34,034 nt of DNA from Bacillota bacterium (GTDB lineage: Bacteria; Bacillota; Clostridia; SK-Y3). Below, piece after piece: positions 1-7,700 of this stretch (positions are counted from its first letter, which is position 1; each line of letters begins with the position of its first letter). A program made the position numbers and the translations under genes. The notes beneath the pieces were generated by a model. It did not search any database. It saw only the letters and a list, made by a program, of their open reading frames with translations, and was not told the origin of the DNA. Location of the stretch: positions 1-34,034 of the forward strand of contig JAKSBV010000254.1 of the NCBI GenBank assembly GCA_022360955.1. The letters run 5' to 3'.

Positions 1-1
1 A

Positions 2-340
2 TCCGGAAAAACTGATCACCCTGTTAATGCCTAATTTCTCAGCTAATAGAACCGTTTTTTCAAAATCCTTATGGAATTTCTCCGCTATTTGCTTCTGCGG
101 ATGTACCGGATTGCCATGACAGCTTAATGCACTAATTTCCATATCGTACTTCTGCACAAGCTCCTTAAAGGCTGTGATTTTACTTTCGTCTGCCAACAGT
201 TCGTCGGTATTTGCATGGGCATTACCGGGGAACCCTCCTGTCCCTATCTCTACGGCCTGCACACCCAATCCGCTCAGATACTTTAATGTCTCTTCCAAAC
301 TTTTGCTGCCAAATAATACTGTTAATACCCCCAGCTTCAT
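2..340 (-). CDS. Sugar phosphate isomerase/epimerase, TIM barrel (3' end cut by window)
   Basis: The first 113 codons of a gene that runs off the left edge. It starts at an ATG (338-340) with a GGAGAGGAG ribosome binding site about 10 nt upstream. The protein opens MKLGVLTVLFGSKSLEE, then shows VQAVEIGTGGFPGN and ALSCHGNPVHP, which are typical of the AP-endonuclease-2 / xylose-isomerase-like TIM barrel family (IolE, YcjR and similar enzymes). Such proteins isomerise, epimerise or dehydrate sugars and keto-sugars in the cytoplasm, usually with a divalent metal. It lies 21 nt behind a second member of the same superfamily and is probably in the same operon. The substrate cannot be told from the sequence. 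Confidence 0.85.
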   Translation of the reverse strand, partial: MKLGVLTVLFGSKSLEETLKYLSGLGVQAVEIGTGGFPGNAHANTDELLADESKITAFKELVQKYDMEISALSCHGNPVHPQKQIAEKFHKDFEKTVLLAEKLGINRVISFSG

Positions 341-361
341 CAAAATCCGCTCCTCTCCGAT

Positions 362-1102
362 TTAAAGCATTTTTTTTAAATTTTCGAAACTAATGGTGAC
401 ACTTTCTAACGGCTGCCGTTTACACTCATCTTGTTCTACAACCAACCATTTTGCACCGTTTTCTTTGGCTGCATCCACAATTGCTTTTATATCCATGACG
501 CCATTGCCTATTTCGGCATAATCTTTTTTCTCTCCTGCTTCCATGTCTTTCAGGTGAATCAGCGGACATCGGCCCCTGTACTGTTTGATATATCCCACCG
601 GGTCCACACCGGCATATTGTACCCAATAGGTATCTATCTCCGCTTTTACCAGGTTTTCGGCACTTTCCCCATAAAGAATATCAAGGCCGTAATTCCCGTC
701 TACAACGTCAAATTCGTGGTCATGGTTATGATAACAAAATATCAGGCCGTTTTCATTGCACCTTTGACCGATTTCATTAAACTTTTTCGCTGTATTGATA
801 TAATCTTCTTTGGTCTCGAATTCTGCCCACGGGCATATAATGTAGGCATTACCAATTGCCTTGTTAAATGCAATGACTTCATCAAGATTGCTGGTAAGCT
901 GGTCCATTGATACATGGGACCCAGCAGCCTTCAAACCCAATCTGTCCAGACAAGCCTTTAATTCCGAGGCACTTAAACCGCCATACCCTGCAAACTCTAC
1001 GCCTTGGTAGCCGATTGCCGCTACTTTTTCCAAAGTACCTATAAAATCCTTTTCCGTCTCTTCCCGCAATGTATATAATTGTAATGCAACCGGAATATTC
1101 AT
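362..1102 (-). CDS. Sugar phosphate isomerase/epimerase, TIM barrel
   Basis: A 246-residue protein of the xylose-isomerase-like TIM barrel superfamily, near full length for this family. It opens MNIPVALQLYTLREETEKDF, a hallmark start (QLYTLR), then GYQGVEFAGYGGLS, AAGSHVSMDQL, YHNHDHEF (strand with metal-binding His), AEIDTYWVQYAGVDP, and PLIHLKDM with GNGVMD near the end. The longer frame begins at a TTG one codon upstream; I prefer the ATG at 1100-1102 because AGGGGG sits 9 nt before it. Relatives act in inositol or keto-sugar breakdown, and the Gfo/Idh/MocA oxidoreductase upstream supports oxidation followed by isomerisation or dehydration of a sugar. The exact substrate is unknown. Confidence 0.88.
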   Translation of the reverse strand: MNIPVALQLYTLREETEKDFIGTLEKVAAIGYQGVEFAGYGGLSASELKACLDRLGLKAAGSHVSMDQLTSNLDEVIAFNKAIGNAYIICPWAEFETKEDYINTAKKFNEIGQRCNENGLIFCYHNHDHEFDVVDGNYGLDILYGESAENLVKAEIDTYWVQYAGVDPVGYIKQYRGRCPLIHLKDMEAGEKKDYAEIGNGVMDIKAIVDAAKENGAKWLVVEQDECKRQPLESVTISFENLKKML

Positions 1103-1204
1103 CAATAAAGTCCCCCTTCATCGTTATTGAAATACAATACATCCTTTACCCTTTATGCACCTCATGACAGAGGGCTAACGCTGCAACGGCATTTATATCT
1201 GAAC

Positions 1205-1257
1205 AAAAAACGCAAAACCGTCGCTGCTTGTTCAAATAGATGAATCGTTTTAGCGTT
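1205..1257 (-). terminator. Probable intrinsic terminator or attenuator after the Gfo/Idh/MocA gene
   Basis: Read on the minus strand, AACGCTAAAAC pairs with GTTTTGCGTT (one bulged T) and is followed by a run of six T. It lies just behind the oxidoreductase stop codon and ahead of the isomerase gene, so it may reduce read-through into the two isomerase genes. The loop is long (about 28 nt), so efficiency is uncertain. Confidence 0.5.
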
Positions 1258-1265
1258 TGCTGTCT

Positions 1266-2357
1266 CTATTTGTGCAGATACACCGGCTTTCCGGTCTGTG
1301 CCGATTCATAAATGGCTTCCAAAATCTCCGTAACAACCAATGCTTCTTCCGGTTTGACCACCGGCTCCGTATCATTCAGTACACATTCAATCCAAAGTCG
1401 GGCTTCCCTTTCACCCGCACTTTCTTGATCACCGTCATAGAAATCTACACCTTTGGCATCCAAGGCGGGAACCGTCGTATATAATTTCCCGTAATTCGCA
1501 CCATTGATACGAAGCCCGTCCATCATATCGGCCCCTGCTTTTGTTCCGCACAAGGTCGTCATGGCTTCACCGGCCTGGAGCGTATTTAACGCCCAACTGG
1601 ACTCTAATACAACAGTCGCACCGTTTTCCATGGTGATAAACCCGAAAGCGGAATCTTCTACCGTATATTTTTTCGGATCCCAGTCTCCCCAGGCATTCCC
1701 TGTGTTCTTCTGGTCGGCCAGCTTGCGGTAAGCGTTGCCTACTACATATTTAGGCTTGTAATTGTTCATCATCCACAATGTTAGATCCAACGCGTGGGTA
1801 CCGATGTCGATAAGCGGACCGCCGCCCTGTTCTTCCTCATTCAGAAACACACCCCATGTAGGCACGGCACGTCGACGTATAGCATGGGCTTTTGCAAAAT
1901 AAACTTCACCCAAGTCGCCGTTATCACAAGCTGCGTGCAAATATTGCGAATCATCTCGATAACGGTTCTGATACCCGATTGTCAATTTCTTGCCCGTACG
2001 CTTTGCCGCCTCAAGCATCCTGCGTGCGTCTGCGGCTGTCTTTGCCATCGGTTTTTCACACATTACATGTTTGCCCGCTTCAAGGCTGCTCACCGTAATA
2101 TCGGCATGGGATTTGTTCGGTGTACAAACATGGACCACATCAATGGTACCATCCCTCAACAACTCTTGATAATCCGTATACACCTTTGCTCCTTCTGTGC
2201 CAAACTCTTTAGCAGCCTTTGCCGCCCGCTCTTCAACGACATCGCAGAACGCCGCCATTTCTACCGTATCCAACTTCACAAGAGCCGGCATATGCTTGCC
2301 GTTTGCAATACCGCCACACCCGATAATTGCTACCTTTAGTTTCTTTTGATTTACCAT
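1266..2357 (-). CDS. Gfo/Idh/MocA family NAD(P)-dependent oxidoreductase
   Basis: A 363-residue protein, the usual length for the family. The N-terminal Rossmann fold is clear: KVAIIGCGGIANGKHMPAL holds the dinucleotide glycine motif, and VVHVCTPNKSHADI and HVMCEKPMAKT are the classic EKP region, whose Lys is catalytic. GGGPLIDIGTHALDL is the conserved catalytic GxHxxD-like segment (His about residue 188). These enzymes oxidise or reduce a sugar or inositol hydroxyl with NAD(P). The ATG start has AAGGGAGG 9 nt upstream. It sits between a LacI regulator and two TIM-barrel isomerases, which argues for a sugar, polyol or glycoside breakdown route. A small GGGCATT/AATGCCC stem-loop without a T run precedes it. 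Confidence 0.92.
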   Translation of the reverse strand: MVNQKKLKVAIIGCGGIANGKHMPALVKLDTVEMAAFCDVVEERAAKAAKEFGTEGAKVYTDYQELLRDGTIDVVHVCTPNKSHADITVSSLEAGKHVMCEKPMAKTAADARRMLEAAKRTGKKLTIGYQNRYRDDSQYLHAACDNGDLGEVYFAKAHAIRRRAVPTWGVFLNEEEQGGGPLIDIGTHALDLTLWMMNNYKPKYVVGNAYRKLADQKNTGNAWGDWDPKKYTVEDSAFGFITMENGATVVLESSWALNTLQAGEAMTTLCGTKAGADMMDGLRINGANYGKLYTTVPALDAKGVDFYDGDQESAGEREARLWIECVLNDTEPVVKPEEALVVTEILEAIYESAQTGKPVYLHK

Positions 2358-2396
2358 TATAAAGACCTCCCTTATTTAGTTCGTCGTCAGGCATTT

Positions 2397-2424
2397 GGGC
2401 ATTAGCACCTATCTTAAAATGCCC
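2397..2424 (-). other. Intercistronic stem-loop between lacI-type gene and oxidoreductase
   Basis: GGGCATT (2397-2403) and AATGCCC (2418-2424) are a perfect 7-bp inverted repeat with a 14-nt loop. There is no T run on either side. It could be a weak terminator, an RNA processing or stability element, or chance. Confidence 0.3.
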
Positions 2425-2440
2425 CTCTCCTCACTTCAAA

Positions 2441-3433
2441 CTATTTAAATGTTGATTTTCTAATAATTAATTCGTGCTCCACAAAAATATGCTGAGGCTC
2501 TTTCAACTCTCCCTTCATTTGCTTCAACAATAAATCCATCGCGATACAGCCTATATCGTATTGGGGCTGTGAAATGGTGGTCAGCTGCGGCTCAACCATT
2601 GTCGAAAACCTAATGTTATCAAAACCCACCACCGCCATATCGTCGGGAATCTGCAATCCCCTTTCCTTGATCGCTTTCATGGCGCCTATGGCCATCATGT
2701 CCGACATTGCAAATATAGCGGTAGGCCTTTTATCCCTGTGAAGAAATTGTTTGGCGGCCCTAAAACCGCTTTTAAAGCCGTATTCGCCTTTTAATATTAA
2801 GGCATCGTCAAAGGCAATGCCTGCGTCCTCAAGGGCTTTTTTATATCCGGCCTCTCTTTGAAAGGTGGAAATGCAATGGTTGGTGCCGCTGATCATACCT
2901 ATTCTTTGATGTCCCAGCTCTATTAAATGCTGCACCGCCTTATAGGCCGCAGCAAAATTATCGATTGAAATATAAGAGACCTCTGCCCCTTCCTTATACT
3001 CGCAGCACTGAATCATGGGAAAATATCTGCCTATTTCCGAAAGCTCTTCTTTGCTTAACTCCGTCGCCATAAAAATGGCGCCGTCAATCAATTTATTTTT
3101 TAAAAGATCAAGATATACTTCTTCTCTTTGTTTATCCGAATCGGTATCACACAGCATGATATTATATCCGTTTCTAAGACCCACTTCCTCTATGCCCTTT
3201 ACAATTTTTACATAAAAGGTATTGGAAATTGTAGGAAGCAGTACCAAGATCATTTTAGTTTCGGAGCGCCTTAAATTTCTTCCTAATAAATTGGGCTGAT
3301 AATTCAAGTCTTTAATCGCAACCTGCACCTTTTTTCTTGTATCTTCCCTCACCGACAAACTATGATTCAATACTCTGGAAACAGTAGCGACAGAAACACC
3401 GGCCCTTTTAGCTACATCTTGAATAGTAGCCAT
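2441..3433 (-). CDS. LacI family transcriptional regulator
   Basis: A 330-residue LacI/GalR repressor of usual length. MATIQDVAKRAGVSVATVSRVLN is the canonical N-terminal helix-turn-helix plus hinge start. A periplasmic-binding-like effector domain follows (KMILVLLPTISNTFYVKIVKGIEE, RIGMISGTNHCISTF, PTAIFAMSDMMAIGAMKAIKERG, VVGFDNIRFSTMVEPQLTTI). The open frame extends 37 codons further up, but the ATG at 3431-3433 has GGAGGTG 4 nt upstream and matches the family start. Two palindromes in its promoter region suggest autoregulation. The likely regulon is the downstream oxidoreductase and isomerases; the effector is probably the sugar they degrade. Confidence 0.93.
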   Translation of the reverse strand: MATIQDVAKRAGVSVATVSRVLNHSLSVREDTRKKVQVAIKDLNYQPNLLGRNLRRSETKMILVLLPTISNTFYVKIVKGIEEVGLRNGYNIMLCDTDSDKQREEVYLDLLKNKLIDGAIFMATELSKEELSEIGRYFPMIQCCEYKEGAEVSYISIDNFAAAYKAVQHLIELGHQRIGMISGTNHCISTFQREAGYKKALEDAGIAFDDALILKGEYGFKSGFRAAKQFLHRDKRPTAIFAMSDMMAIGAMKAIKERGLQIPDDMAVVGFDNIRFSTMVEPQLTTISQPQYDIGCIAMDLLLKQMKGELKEPQHIFVEHELIIRKSTFK

Positions 3434-3446
3434 TTCACACCTCCAA

Positions 3447-3460
3447 TGTAACGGATTACA
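3447..3460. promoter_or_regulatory. LacI-type operator candidate, proximal copy
   Basis: TGTAACGGATTACA has TGTAA/TTACA half sites around four bases, as in LacI/CcpA-family operators. It lies 13 bp upstream of the repressor start codon. A near copy (one base different) lies 57 bp further upstream. Confidence 0.6.
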
Positions 3461-3503
3461 TGCTTGATCAAAAAAAATAACAGATATTAACAACCCAATA
3501 ATT

Positions 3504-3517
3504 TGTAATGGATTACA
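3504..3517. promoter_or_regulatory. LacI-type operator candidate, distal copy
   Basis: TGTAATGGATTACA differs at one position from the copy at 3447-3460. It begins 6 bp downstream of the -10 box of the regulator's promoter, so a bound repressor would cover the transcription start. Confidence 0.6.
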
Positions 3518-3523
3518 TTCATT

Positions 3524-3552
3524 ATTATATAACCGCTGCATCAAAAATGCAA
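3524..3552 (-). promoter_or_regulatory. Promoter of the lacI-type gene
   Basis: On the minus strand TTGCAT (3547-3552), a 17-nt spacer and a perfect TATAAT (3524-3529). It faces the LacI-type gene, and the distal operator starts just downstream. Confidence 0.65.
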
Positions 3553-3577
3553 GGGGGTTTTTTCTTTTTTTTCTTTT

Positions 3578-4813
3578 TTATCTCCCGAAACGAAAAAGTT
3601 CCAATTCGGGAGCCGCATGTCCAAAATATAAATCTCTTAACAGACGACCGCCCAAGACACTGTACAGAATGCCGTTAGATCCGTATCCCAAAGAAAAATA
3701 ACAATTCGGCAGATCCGCATATTCTCCGATATAGGGCAACCCATCTTTAGATTCACCGAATAGCCCATTGAATTTGAACTCGATTTCTATATTGGGTATG
3801 CCCGGGAAAAATGCTTGCAGCTTGTTGGTCAGCATCGTATACTTTTCTTCTAATACCCCGTCAACATCATGAACCTTCGCCATGTTGCTGTTCTTGCCGC
3901 CAATGGGAATGTCTTCGCCTCCGATTATAATACGTCCGTCTCCGGTTGTTCTCAAATAAACATAGGGCGTATTGTTGTCACGAATCAAACAGGTGCGGTG
4001 CCACCCTTCAAACTTTTGTGCGGGCTTGGTGGCCAATGTAAAGGTTCTGCTTAATTGCAAAATGTTTTCTTTAATATGCTTCTGGGCCTCAAATCCCGTA
4101 GCAATGACAACCTTTTTGGCGCTGATCTTTTTATGATTATGGGTTGTGAGCGTGATACCGGGGCCCTGATTCTGCATATTTATAATTTCGGTGTTTTCAA
4201 AAACCCGTGCACCCTTTTTCACCGAATGGGCAATAAGGGCATTGGCGAATCTGTAAGGGTCTATCTGCCCCGCACCGAATCCCGAGTAGATCCCTGCTTC
4301 CACCGGAAATGAAAATCTTTCCCGGGCAGCCCTTTTTTCTAAAAACTCTACATCAAAGCCGTATTCTTTGCGCAATCCGTATTCTTTTTTCATGGTCTTT
4401 ACCTGCGCTTTGTCCGTAGTATAATAAAAGCATTCCTTGCGCTCAAAGTCACATTTGTCTTCCAACCTATTCACAATTTTCTCAATCTCATAGACGGCCT
4501 GTTCGCACAGCTTAAAACTTTTCACCCCATTGTCCATACCGATCATCCCTTGAAGCTGGTGCAGATCATAGTCAACTTCGTATTGCAGCAGTGATGTCGA
4601 TGCACTGGTAGCACCATATCCAACAATATTCTTATCTACCAGAACCGTTTGAATACCCGCTTCCGTAAAATAATAAGCACAAGCTGCACCCGTAATGCCG
4701 GCCCCCACTATCACAACATCGCATTCGATATCTTCTGTCAAATAGGCATATTGATGGGGTATAGGATTGACACTTGTCCAAAGCAAGTTACCGGATACCA
4801 GATTCACATTCAT
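3578..4813 (-). CDS. FAD-dependent oxidoreductase, DAO family (glycine/D-amino acid oxidase type)
   Basis: A 411-residue protein. The N-terminal CDVVIVGAGITGAACAYYF is the GxGxxG FAD-binding Rossmann motif, followed by VLVDKNIVGYGATSAS, typical of DadA/GlpD-like enzymes where the GAT.S segment contacts FAD. RIIIGGEDIP and the C-terminal LPNCYFSLGYGSNGILYS are the expected late FAD-contact motifs. Such enzymes oxidise secondary or tertiary amines (D-amino acids, sarcosine, glycine derivatives) in the cytoplasm or at the membrane. The ATG has GGAGG about 6 nt upstream. It is separated from the LacI gene by 144 bp and is probably transcribed on its own. The substrate is not evident. Confidence 0.88.
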   Translation of the reverse strand: MNVNLVSGNLLWTSVNPIPHQYAYLTEDIECDVVIVGAGITGAACAYYFTEAGIQTVLVDKNIVGYGATSASTSLLQYEVDYDLHQLQGMIGMDNGVKSFKLCEQAVYEIEKIVNRLEDKCDFERKECFYYTTDKAQVKTMKKEYGLRKEYGFDVEFLEKRAARERFSFPVEAGIYSGFGAGQIDPYRFANALIAHSVKKGARVFENTEIINMQNQGPGITLTTHNHKKISAKKVVIATGFEAQKHIKENILQLSRTFTLATKPAQKFEGWHRTCLIRDNNTPYVYLRTTGDGRIIIGGEDIPIGGKNSNMAKVHDVDGVLEEKYTMLTNKLQAFFPGIPNIEIEFKFNGLFGESKDGLPYIGEYADLPNCYFSLGYGSNGILYSVLGGRLLRDLYFGHAAPELELFRFGR

Positions 4814-4994
4814 CCCTCCATGGTCTATAAATATTACACTTTCAATATAAAGATATTATTTGATATTTACTTCATTCTGATACAAAAATATAATATATGC
4901 ATTTATACGGATATAGATACCCAACTTTAAAATTGAATTTATATTTAATCTATTGATTATTTTGATCTAAACATTAAAGATACCTTTAAAAGTA

Positions 4995-5022
4995 TTGACA
5001 TATAATATATATCTGTTATACT
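4995..5022 (+). promoter_or_regulatory. Promoter of the GntR/DUF1648 operon
   Basis: TTGACA (4995-5000), a 16-nt spacer and TATACT (5017-5022). The -10 element lies inside the left arm of a perfect inverted repeat, a layout that suits autorepression. Confidence 0.7.
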
Positions 5023-5041
5023 ATAACTATAACAGATATAT
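5007..5041. promoter_or_regulatory. GntR/YtrA-type operator: perfect 14-bp inverted repeat
   Basis: ATATATCTGTTATA (5007-5020) and its exact reverse complement TATAACAGATATAT (5028-5041) are separated by 7 bp. The left arm covers the -10 box and the right arm the likely transcription start, so binding of the GntR protein encoded just downstream would block initiation. Confidence 0.7.
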
Positions 5042-5066
5042 ATTATATGTGGAGGAGGCGAAAAAG

Positions 5067-5465
5067 GTGTTGATAGGATTGGACTTTCAATCTGACATCC
5101 CCATATACCTGCAATTAAAGACACAAATCATCGAAGGCATTGCAACCGGCAGACTCAAACCCGGTGACTCCCTGCCTTCGGTAAGGCAATTTGCGGAAGA
5201 CCTAGGCATCAACATGCACACGGTCAATAAGACATACAATCTGCTCAAACAGGACGGCTTTATCCTGGTACACCGGCAAAAAGGGGTGGTGGTAAATCCT
5301 AACGGCAGTCCTGCTGTTACCGACGACTATCTCTCACATCTGGATGACGGTTTAAGGCCTATGATCATAGAAGCCTTTTGCAGAGGCATAAAAGAAGAAG
5401 CATTTAACAAACTATGTAGTGAAATATTTTTAACATTAAAAAATGCTGGAGGCGATGAATCATGA
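5067..5465 (+). CDS. GntR family transcriptional regulator, YtrA subfamily
   Basis: A 132-residue protein. FQSDIPIYLQLKTQIIEGIATGRLKPGDSLPSVRQFAEDLGINMHTVNKTYNLL is the full winged helix of YtrA-type GntR regulators; the short C-terminal part (about 60 residues) is the size expected for that subfamily, which lacks a large effector domain. The open frame reaches back to 4995, but that stretch is the promoter. The GTG at 5067 has GGAGGAGG 8 nt upstream and gives a normal N-terminus. Its last codons overlap the next gene (ATGA), so the two are translationally coupled. YtrA regulators usually control a membrane protein or ABC exporter in their own operon. Confidence 0.92.
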   Translation: MLIGLDFQSDIPIYLQLKTQIIEGIATGRLKPGDSLPSVRQFAEDLGINMHTVNKTYNLLKQDGFILVHRQKGVVVNPNGSPAVTDDYLSHLDDGLRPMIIEAFCRGIKEEAFNKLCSEIFLTLKNAGGDES

Positions 5466-6580
5466 AATTGTTTATGACAATGATGATGTTTATCATTGTA
5501 TATGCTCCTTTGCTGGGTATTTTTGCGTTAACGCCTTATATCACCAGAAAAACCGAAAGCTTCGGTGTAAGCATCCCCGAACAAATATATGCCGATCCTG
5601 AAGTCAAAAAAATTAGGGATACGTATAGGAATAACGTGCTTTTATGGGGAGGCATTGTCGCCATCATCAGTTTCATAGCGGATGTACTGCTATTGCCCCA
5701 ATCGGATTTCTTCTTTCTTCCTTTCGGTATAGCAGCGGAAATGGTCCTCCTGTTTGCCTTTTATCTGAAGGGCCACAAACAGATGAAACGATTGAAGCAA
5801 TATAAGAACTGGACGGCAAATACGCCGCAGAAAGTGATCATTGACACAGATTTCAGAAAAAAAAGCATGCTGGTATCTCCCTGGTGGTTTTTATCTTACG
5901 CCGTGGTTATTCTGGCAACTTTGGGGTTAGGCTTGCTGATGTATGATACAATACCCGACAGGATACCCATGAATTACAATATGAGCGGCGAAGTCACAAG
6001 ATGGGTAAATAAATCTTATAAAGTCCTTTTCTTTGCCCCGGCGTCACAAACCTTCATCACGTTTCTCATGATGTTTGTTTACCGGATTATCGGAAAGGCC
6101 AAACAGCAGATCCATCCGGCCTATCCCGAAAAGTCCGTTGAGCAGAACAGGATTTTTAGATACAGGTGGTCTGCTTTTACGGTATTTATGGGGCTGGCAG
6201 TATTAGGCTTGTTCGGCTTTACCCAATTATCCATGACGGGGATCATTACGAATCCTTGGATCATTATGACTGTCCCTCTGATGATTACCGGTATTATTGT
6301 CGCTGCGGCTGTAGTGCTGTCGGTGACCACCGGTCAAGGCGGGAGCAGAATAGCCGTCGGTAAAAAGGCATCCGGCGAAGTCATCAATCGGGATGAAGAT
6401 CAATACTGGAAACTAGGGGTCTTTTACTACAATCCGGAAGACCCGGCACTGTTCGTTGAAAAGCGATTTGGCGTGGGCTGGACCAATAACTTTGCAAGGC
6501 CTATGTCCTGGGTAATGCTGGTCGGACTCCTGATCTTGATCGTTCTGTTTGTTATAGGAACAACGAGGATGACGGGTTAG
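5462..6580 (+). CDS. DUF1648/DUF5808 multi-pass membrane protein
   Basis: A 372-residue integral membrane protein. The N-terminal segment is hydrophobic, with further membrane spans across the protein (for example around residues 60-80, 145-165, 195-215, 235-255, 265-290 and 345-368). The segment around residues 155-185, with IPDRIPMNYNMSGEVTRWVNKS, matches the DUF1648 motif (PDxIPxHxxxxGxxD-like) shared with SdpI-type immunity proteins. The C-terminal FYYNPEDPALFVEKRFGVGWTNNFARPMSW matches DUF5808. Its start overlaps the GntR stop by 4 bp. Family members are found with GntR/ArsR regulators and are linked to envelope stress or toxin immunity; the function here is unproven. Confidence 0.85.
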   Translation: MKLFMTMMMFIIVYAPLLGIFALTPYITRKTESFGVSIPEQIYADPEVKKIRDTYRNNVLLWGGIVAIISFIADVLLLPQSDFFFLPFGIAAEMVLLFAFYLKGHKQMKRLKQYKNWTANTPQKVIIDTDFRKKSMLVSPWWFLSYAVVILATLGLGLLMYDTIPDRIPMNYNMSGEVTRWVNKSYKVLFFAPASQTFITFLMMFVYRIIGKAKQQIHPAYPEKSVEQNRIFRYRWSAFTVFMGLAVLGLFGFTQLSMTGIITNPWIIMTVPLMITGIIVAAAVVLSVTTGQGGSRIAVGKKASGEVINRDEDQYWKLGVFYYNPEDPALFVEKRFGVGWTNNFARPMSWVMLVGLLILIVLFVIGTTRMTG

Positions 6581-6724
6581 TGAGTGGGGAGTGAGGCGTG
6601 GGGAGTGGGGAGAGAAAACCTTGCCACAATAAAAGGACGTCATGATGACGTCCTTTTATTGTGGGTTATATGGTTGGTTACAGGTTCTTCAAACCCTCCC
6701 CACCCCTCACTCCCTACTCCCCAC
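6581..6724. repeat. Nested palindromic repeat with central terminator hairpin
   Basis: Between two convergent genes. The outer parts are G-rich on the left (repeated GTGGGGAGTGAGG-like units, 6581-6614) and C-rich on the right (6685-6724), and are imperfect reverse complements. The centre (6624-6664) is a perfect palindrome with 20-bp arms (CCACAATAAAAGGACGTCAT) around one base. The A/T-rich inner tract and convergent position suit a bidirectional terminator. The G-rich units look like a short dispersed extragenic repeat. Confidence 0.65.
6624..6664. terminator. Bidirectional intrinsic terminator
   Basis: Perfect inverted repeat with 20-bp arms at the core of the repeat element, placed between the stop codons of the plus-strand DUF1648 gene and the minus-strand SIMPL gene. 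Confidence 0.65.
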
Positions 6725-6730
6725 TATTCT

Positions 6731-7525
6731 CTAATACTCATATACAACATTGACATTTGCGCGAATTTCCATTTCACCGGGTGAAATTGGGGTTGCGTTA
6801 TCTTGCATCTTCCCGGCATTCATCTCGGCGGTAAATCTAAACTTTATGGCTTCCGGGGCATAGGCGCCGGATTCAATAATATTTGAAGGTTTGCCAAGGG
6901 TAATGCCATATACGGAGGCCATGGCTTCGGCTTTCATCTTGGCATTCGTAACAGCTTTCTTCAAGGCTTCCAAATATTGTTTTTCGCTTTTTTCTTTGCT
7001 AAGCCCAAAAGAGACAGAATTGGCTTCATTGACCCCAGCTTCAACAGTGGCATCAAGCACAGCACCCACTTTATCCAAATCTCTGATGGTTATTGTTACC
7101 ATATTGTTTACTTCATATCCGATCAGAATACGATTACTTTTTCTCTCCACAACACCCTTTTGGGGAGTTGCTTCAATCTCATTCCATTCATATCTCGGAT
7201 GTATGTTGTAGTTGCTCGTTTTAATGTCTTTCTCTTCAATACCGAGGCTTTGCAACTTCTTATATACTTTGTCCATCTTTTCACTGTTTTCTTTTTGTGC
7301 CTCTTTCGGGTCCTTGGAAAAAGTTTCTACTCCTATGGATATGTACGCAATATCCGGAGCAACTTTCACCGCATGGCTGCCGTTAGCACTAATCGCATTT
7401 TTACTCTGTTCTTCCCTAGCTGCTGCTTGCGCCGGCTCCGCACTGCCGATAAAATGTGTAATACCCGCTACCAAGCCGCAAATCAACAGAATTGCAAGGG
7501 AAACGGTCATTATCTTATTTCTCAT
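6731..7525 (-). CDS. SIMPL domain (DUF541, YggE-like) exported protein
   Basis: A 264-residue protein with a Sec signal peptide (MRNKIMTVSLAILLICGLVAG, probable cleavage after AQA near residue 34). The mature part shows the SIMPL pattern: SHAVKVAPDIAYISIGVET, a charged helix KEAQKENSEKMDKVYKKLQSLGIEEKDIKTSNYNIHPRYEW, then MVTITIRDLDKVGAVLDATVEAGVNEANSVSFGLS and KAVTNAKMKAEAMASVYGITLG. It ends with NVNVVYEY, typical of the family. Family members are extracytoplasmic and have been linked to oxidative stress and oligomeric assemblies; the precise role is unknown. It is monocistronic by spacing. Confidence 0.92.
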   Translation of the reverse strand: MRNKIMTVSLAILLICGLVAGITHFIGSAEPAQAAAREEQSKNAISANGSHAVKVAPDIAYISIGVETFSKDPKEAQKENSEKMDKVYKKLQSLGIEEKDIKTSNYNIHPRYEWNEIEATPQKGVVERKSNRILIGYEVNNMVTITIRDLDKVGAVLDATVEAGVNEANSVSFGLSKEKSEKQYLEALKKAVTNAKMKAEAMASVYGITLGKPSNIIESGAYAPEAIKFRFTAEMNAGKMQDNATPISPGEMEIRANVNVVYEY

Positions 7526-7641
7526 GAATTTGCACCATCCTTACTCTTATTAATTTTCATATCCTCTTTTATTTGATTGGCGTATACGCTTTATGTACTT
7601 CATTAGACGTGAAGAATACTAAAAGGTTCCGAAACTGTTCC

Positions 7642-7689
7642 AAAAAAAATACATGAGACCGTCCTCGTATCTGCGAGCTCATGTATTTG
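7642..7689 (-). terminator. Intrinsic terminator after the small helical-protein gene
   Basis: Minus strand: ATACATGAG (7678-7686 side) pairs with CTCATGTAT (7649-7657 side), with an inner CTCG/CGAG stem, and is followed by eight T (7642-7649 on the complement). It lies 12 bp behind the stop codon at 7701. Confidence 0.8.
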
Positions 7690-7700
7690 ATGCCGTTACA

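Noticed and set aside
431-910. 159-codon plus-strand frame opposite the isomerase gene
   Set aside because: It is fully antisense to a well-supported gene, with no ribosome binding site or family pattern.
1794-2339. 181-codon plus-strand frame opposite the Gfo/Idh/MocA gene
   Set aside because: Antisense shadow of a strongly supported gene; Cys/His/Arg-rich and without motifs.
6977-7576. 199-codon plus-strand frame opposite the SIMPL gene
   Set aside because: Its length looks tempting, but the minus-strand gene has a signal peptide and a full SIMPL domain, and the plus frame has no start signal.
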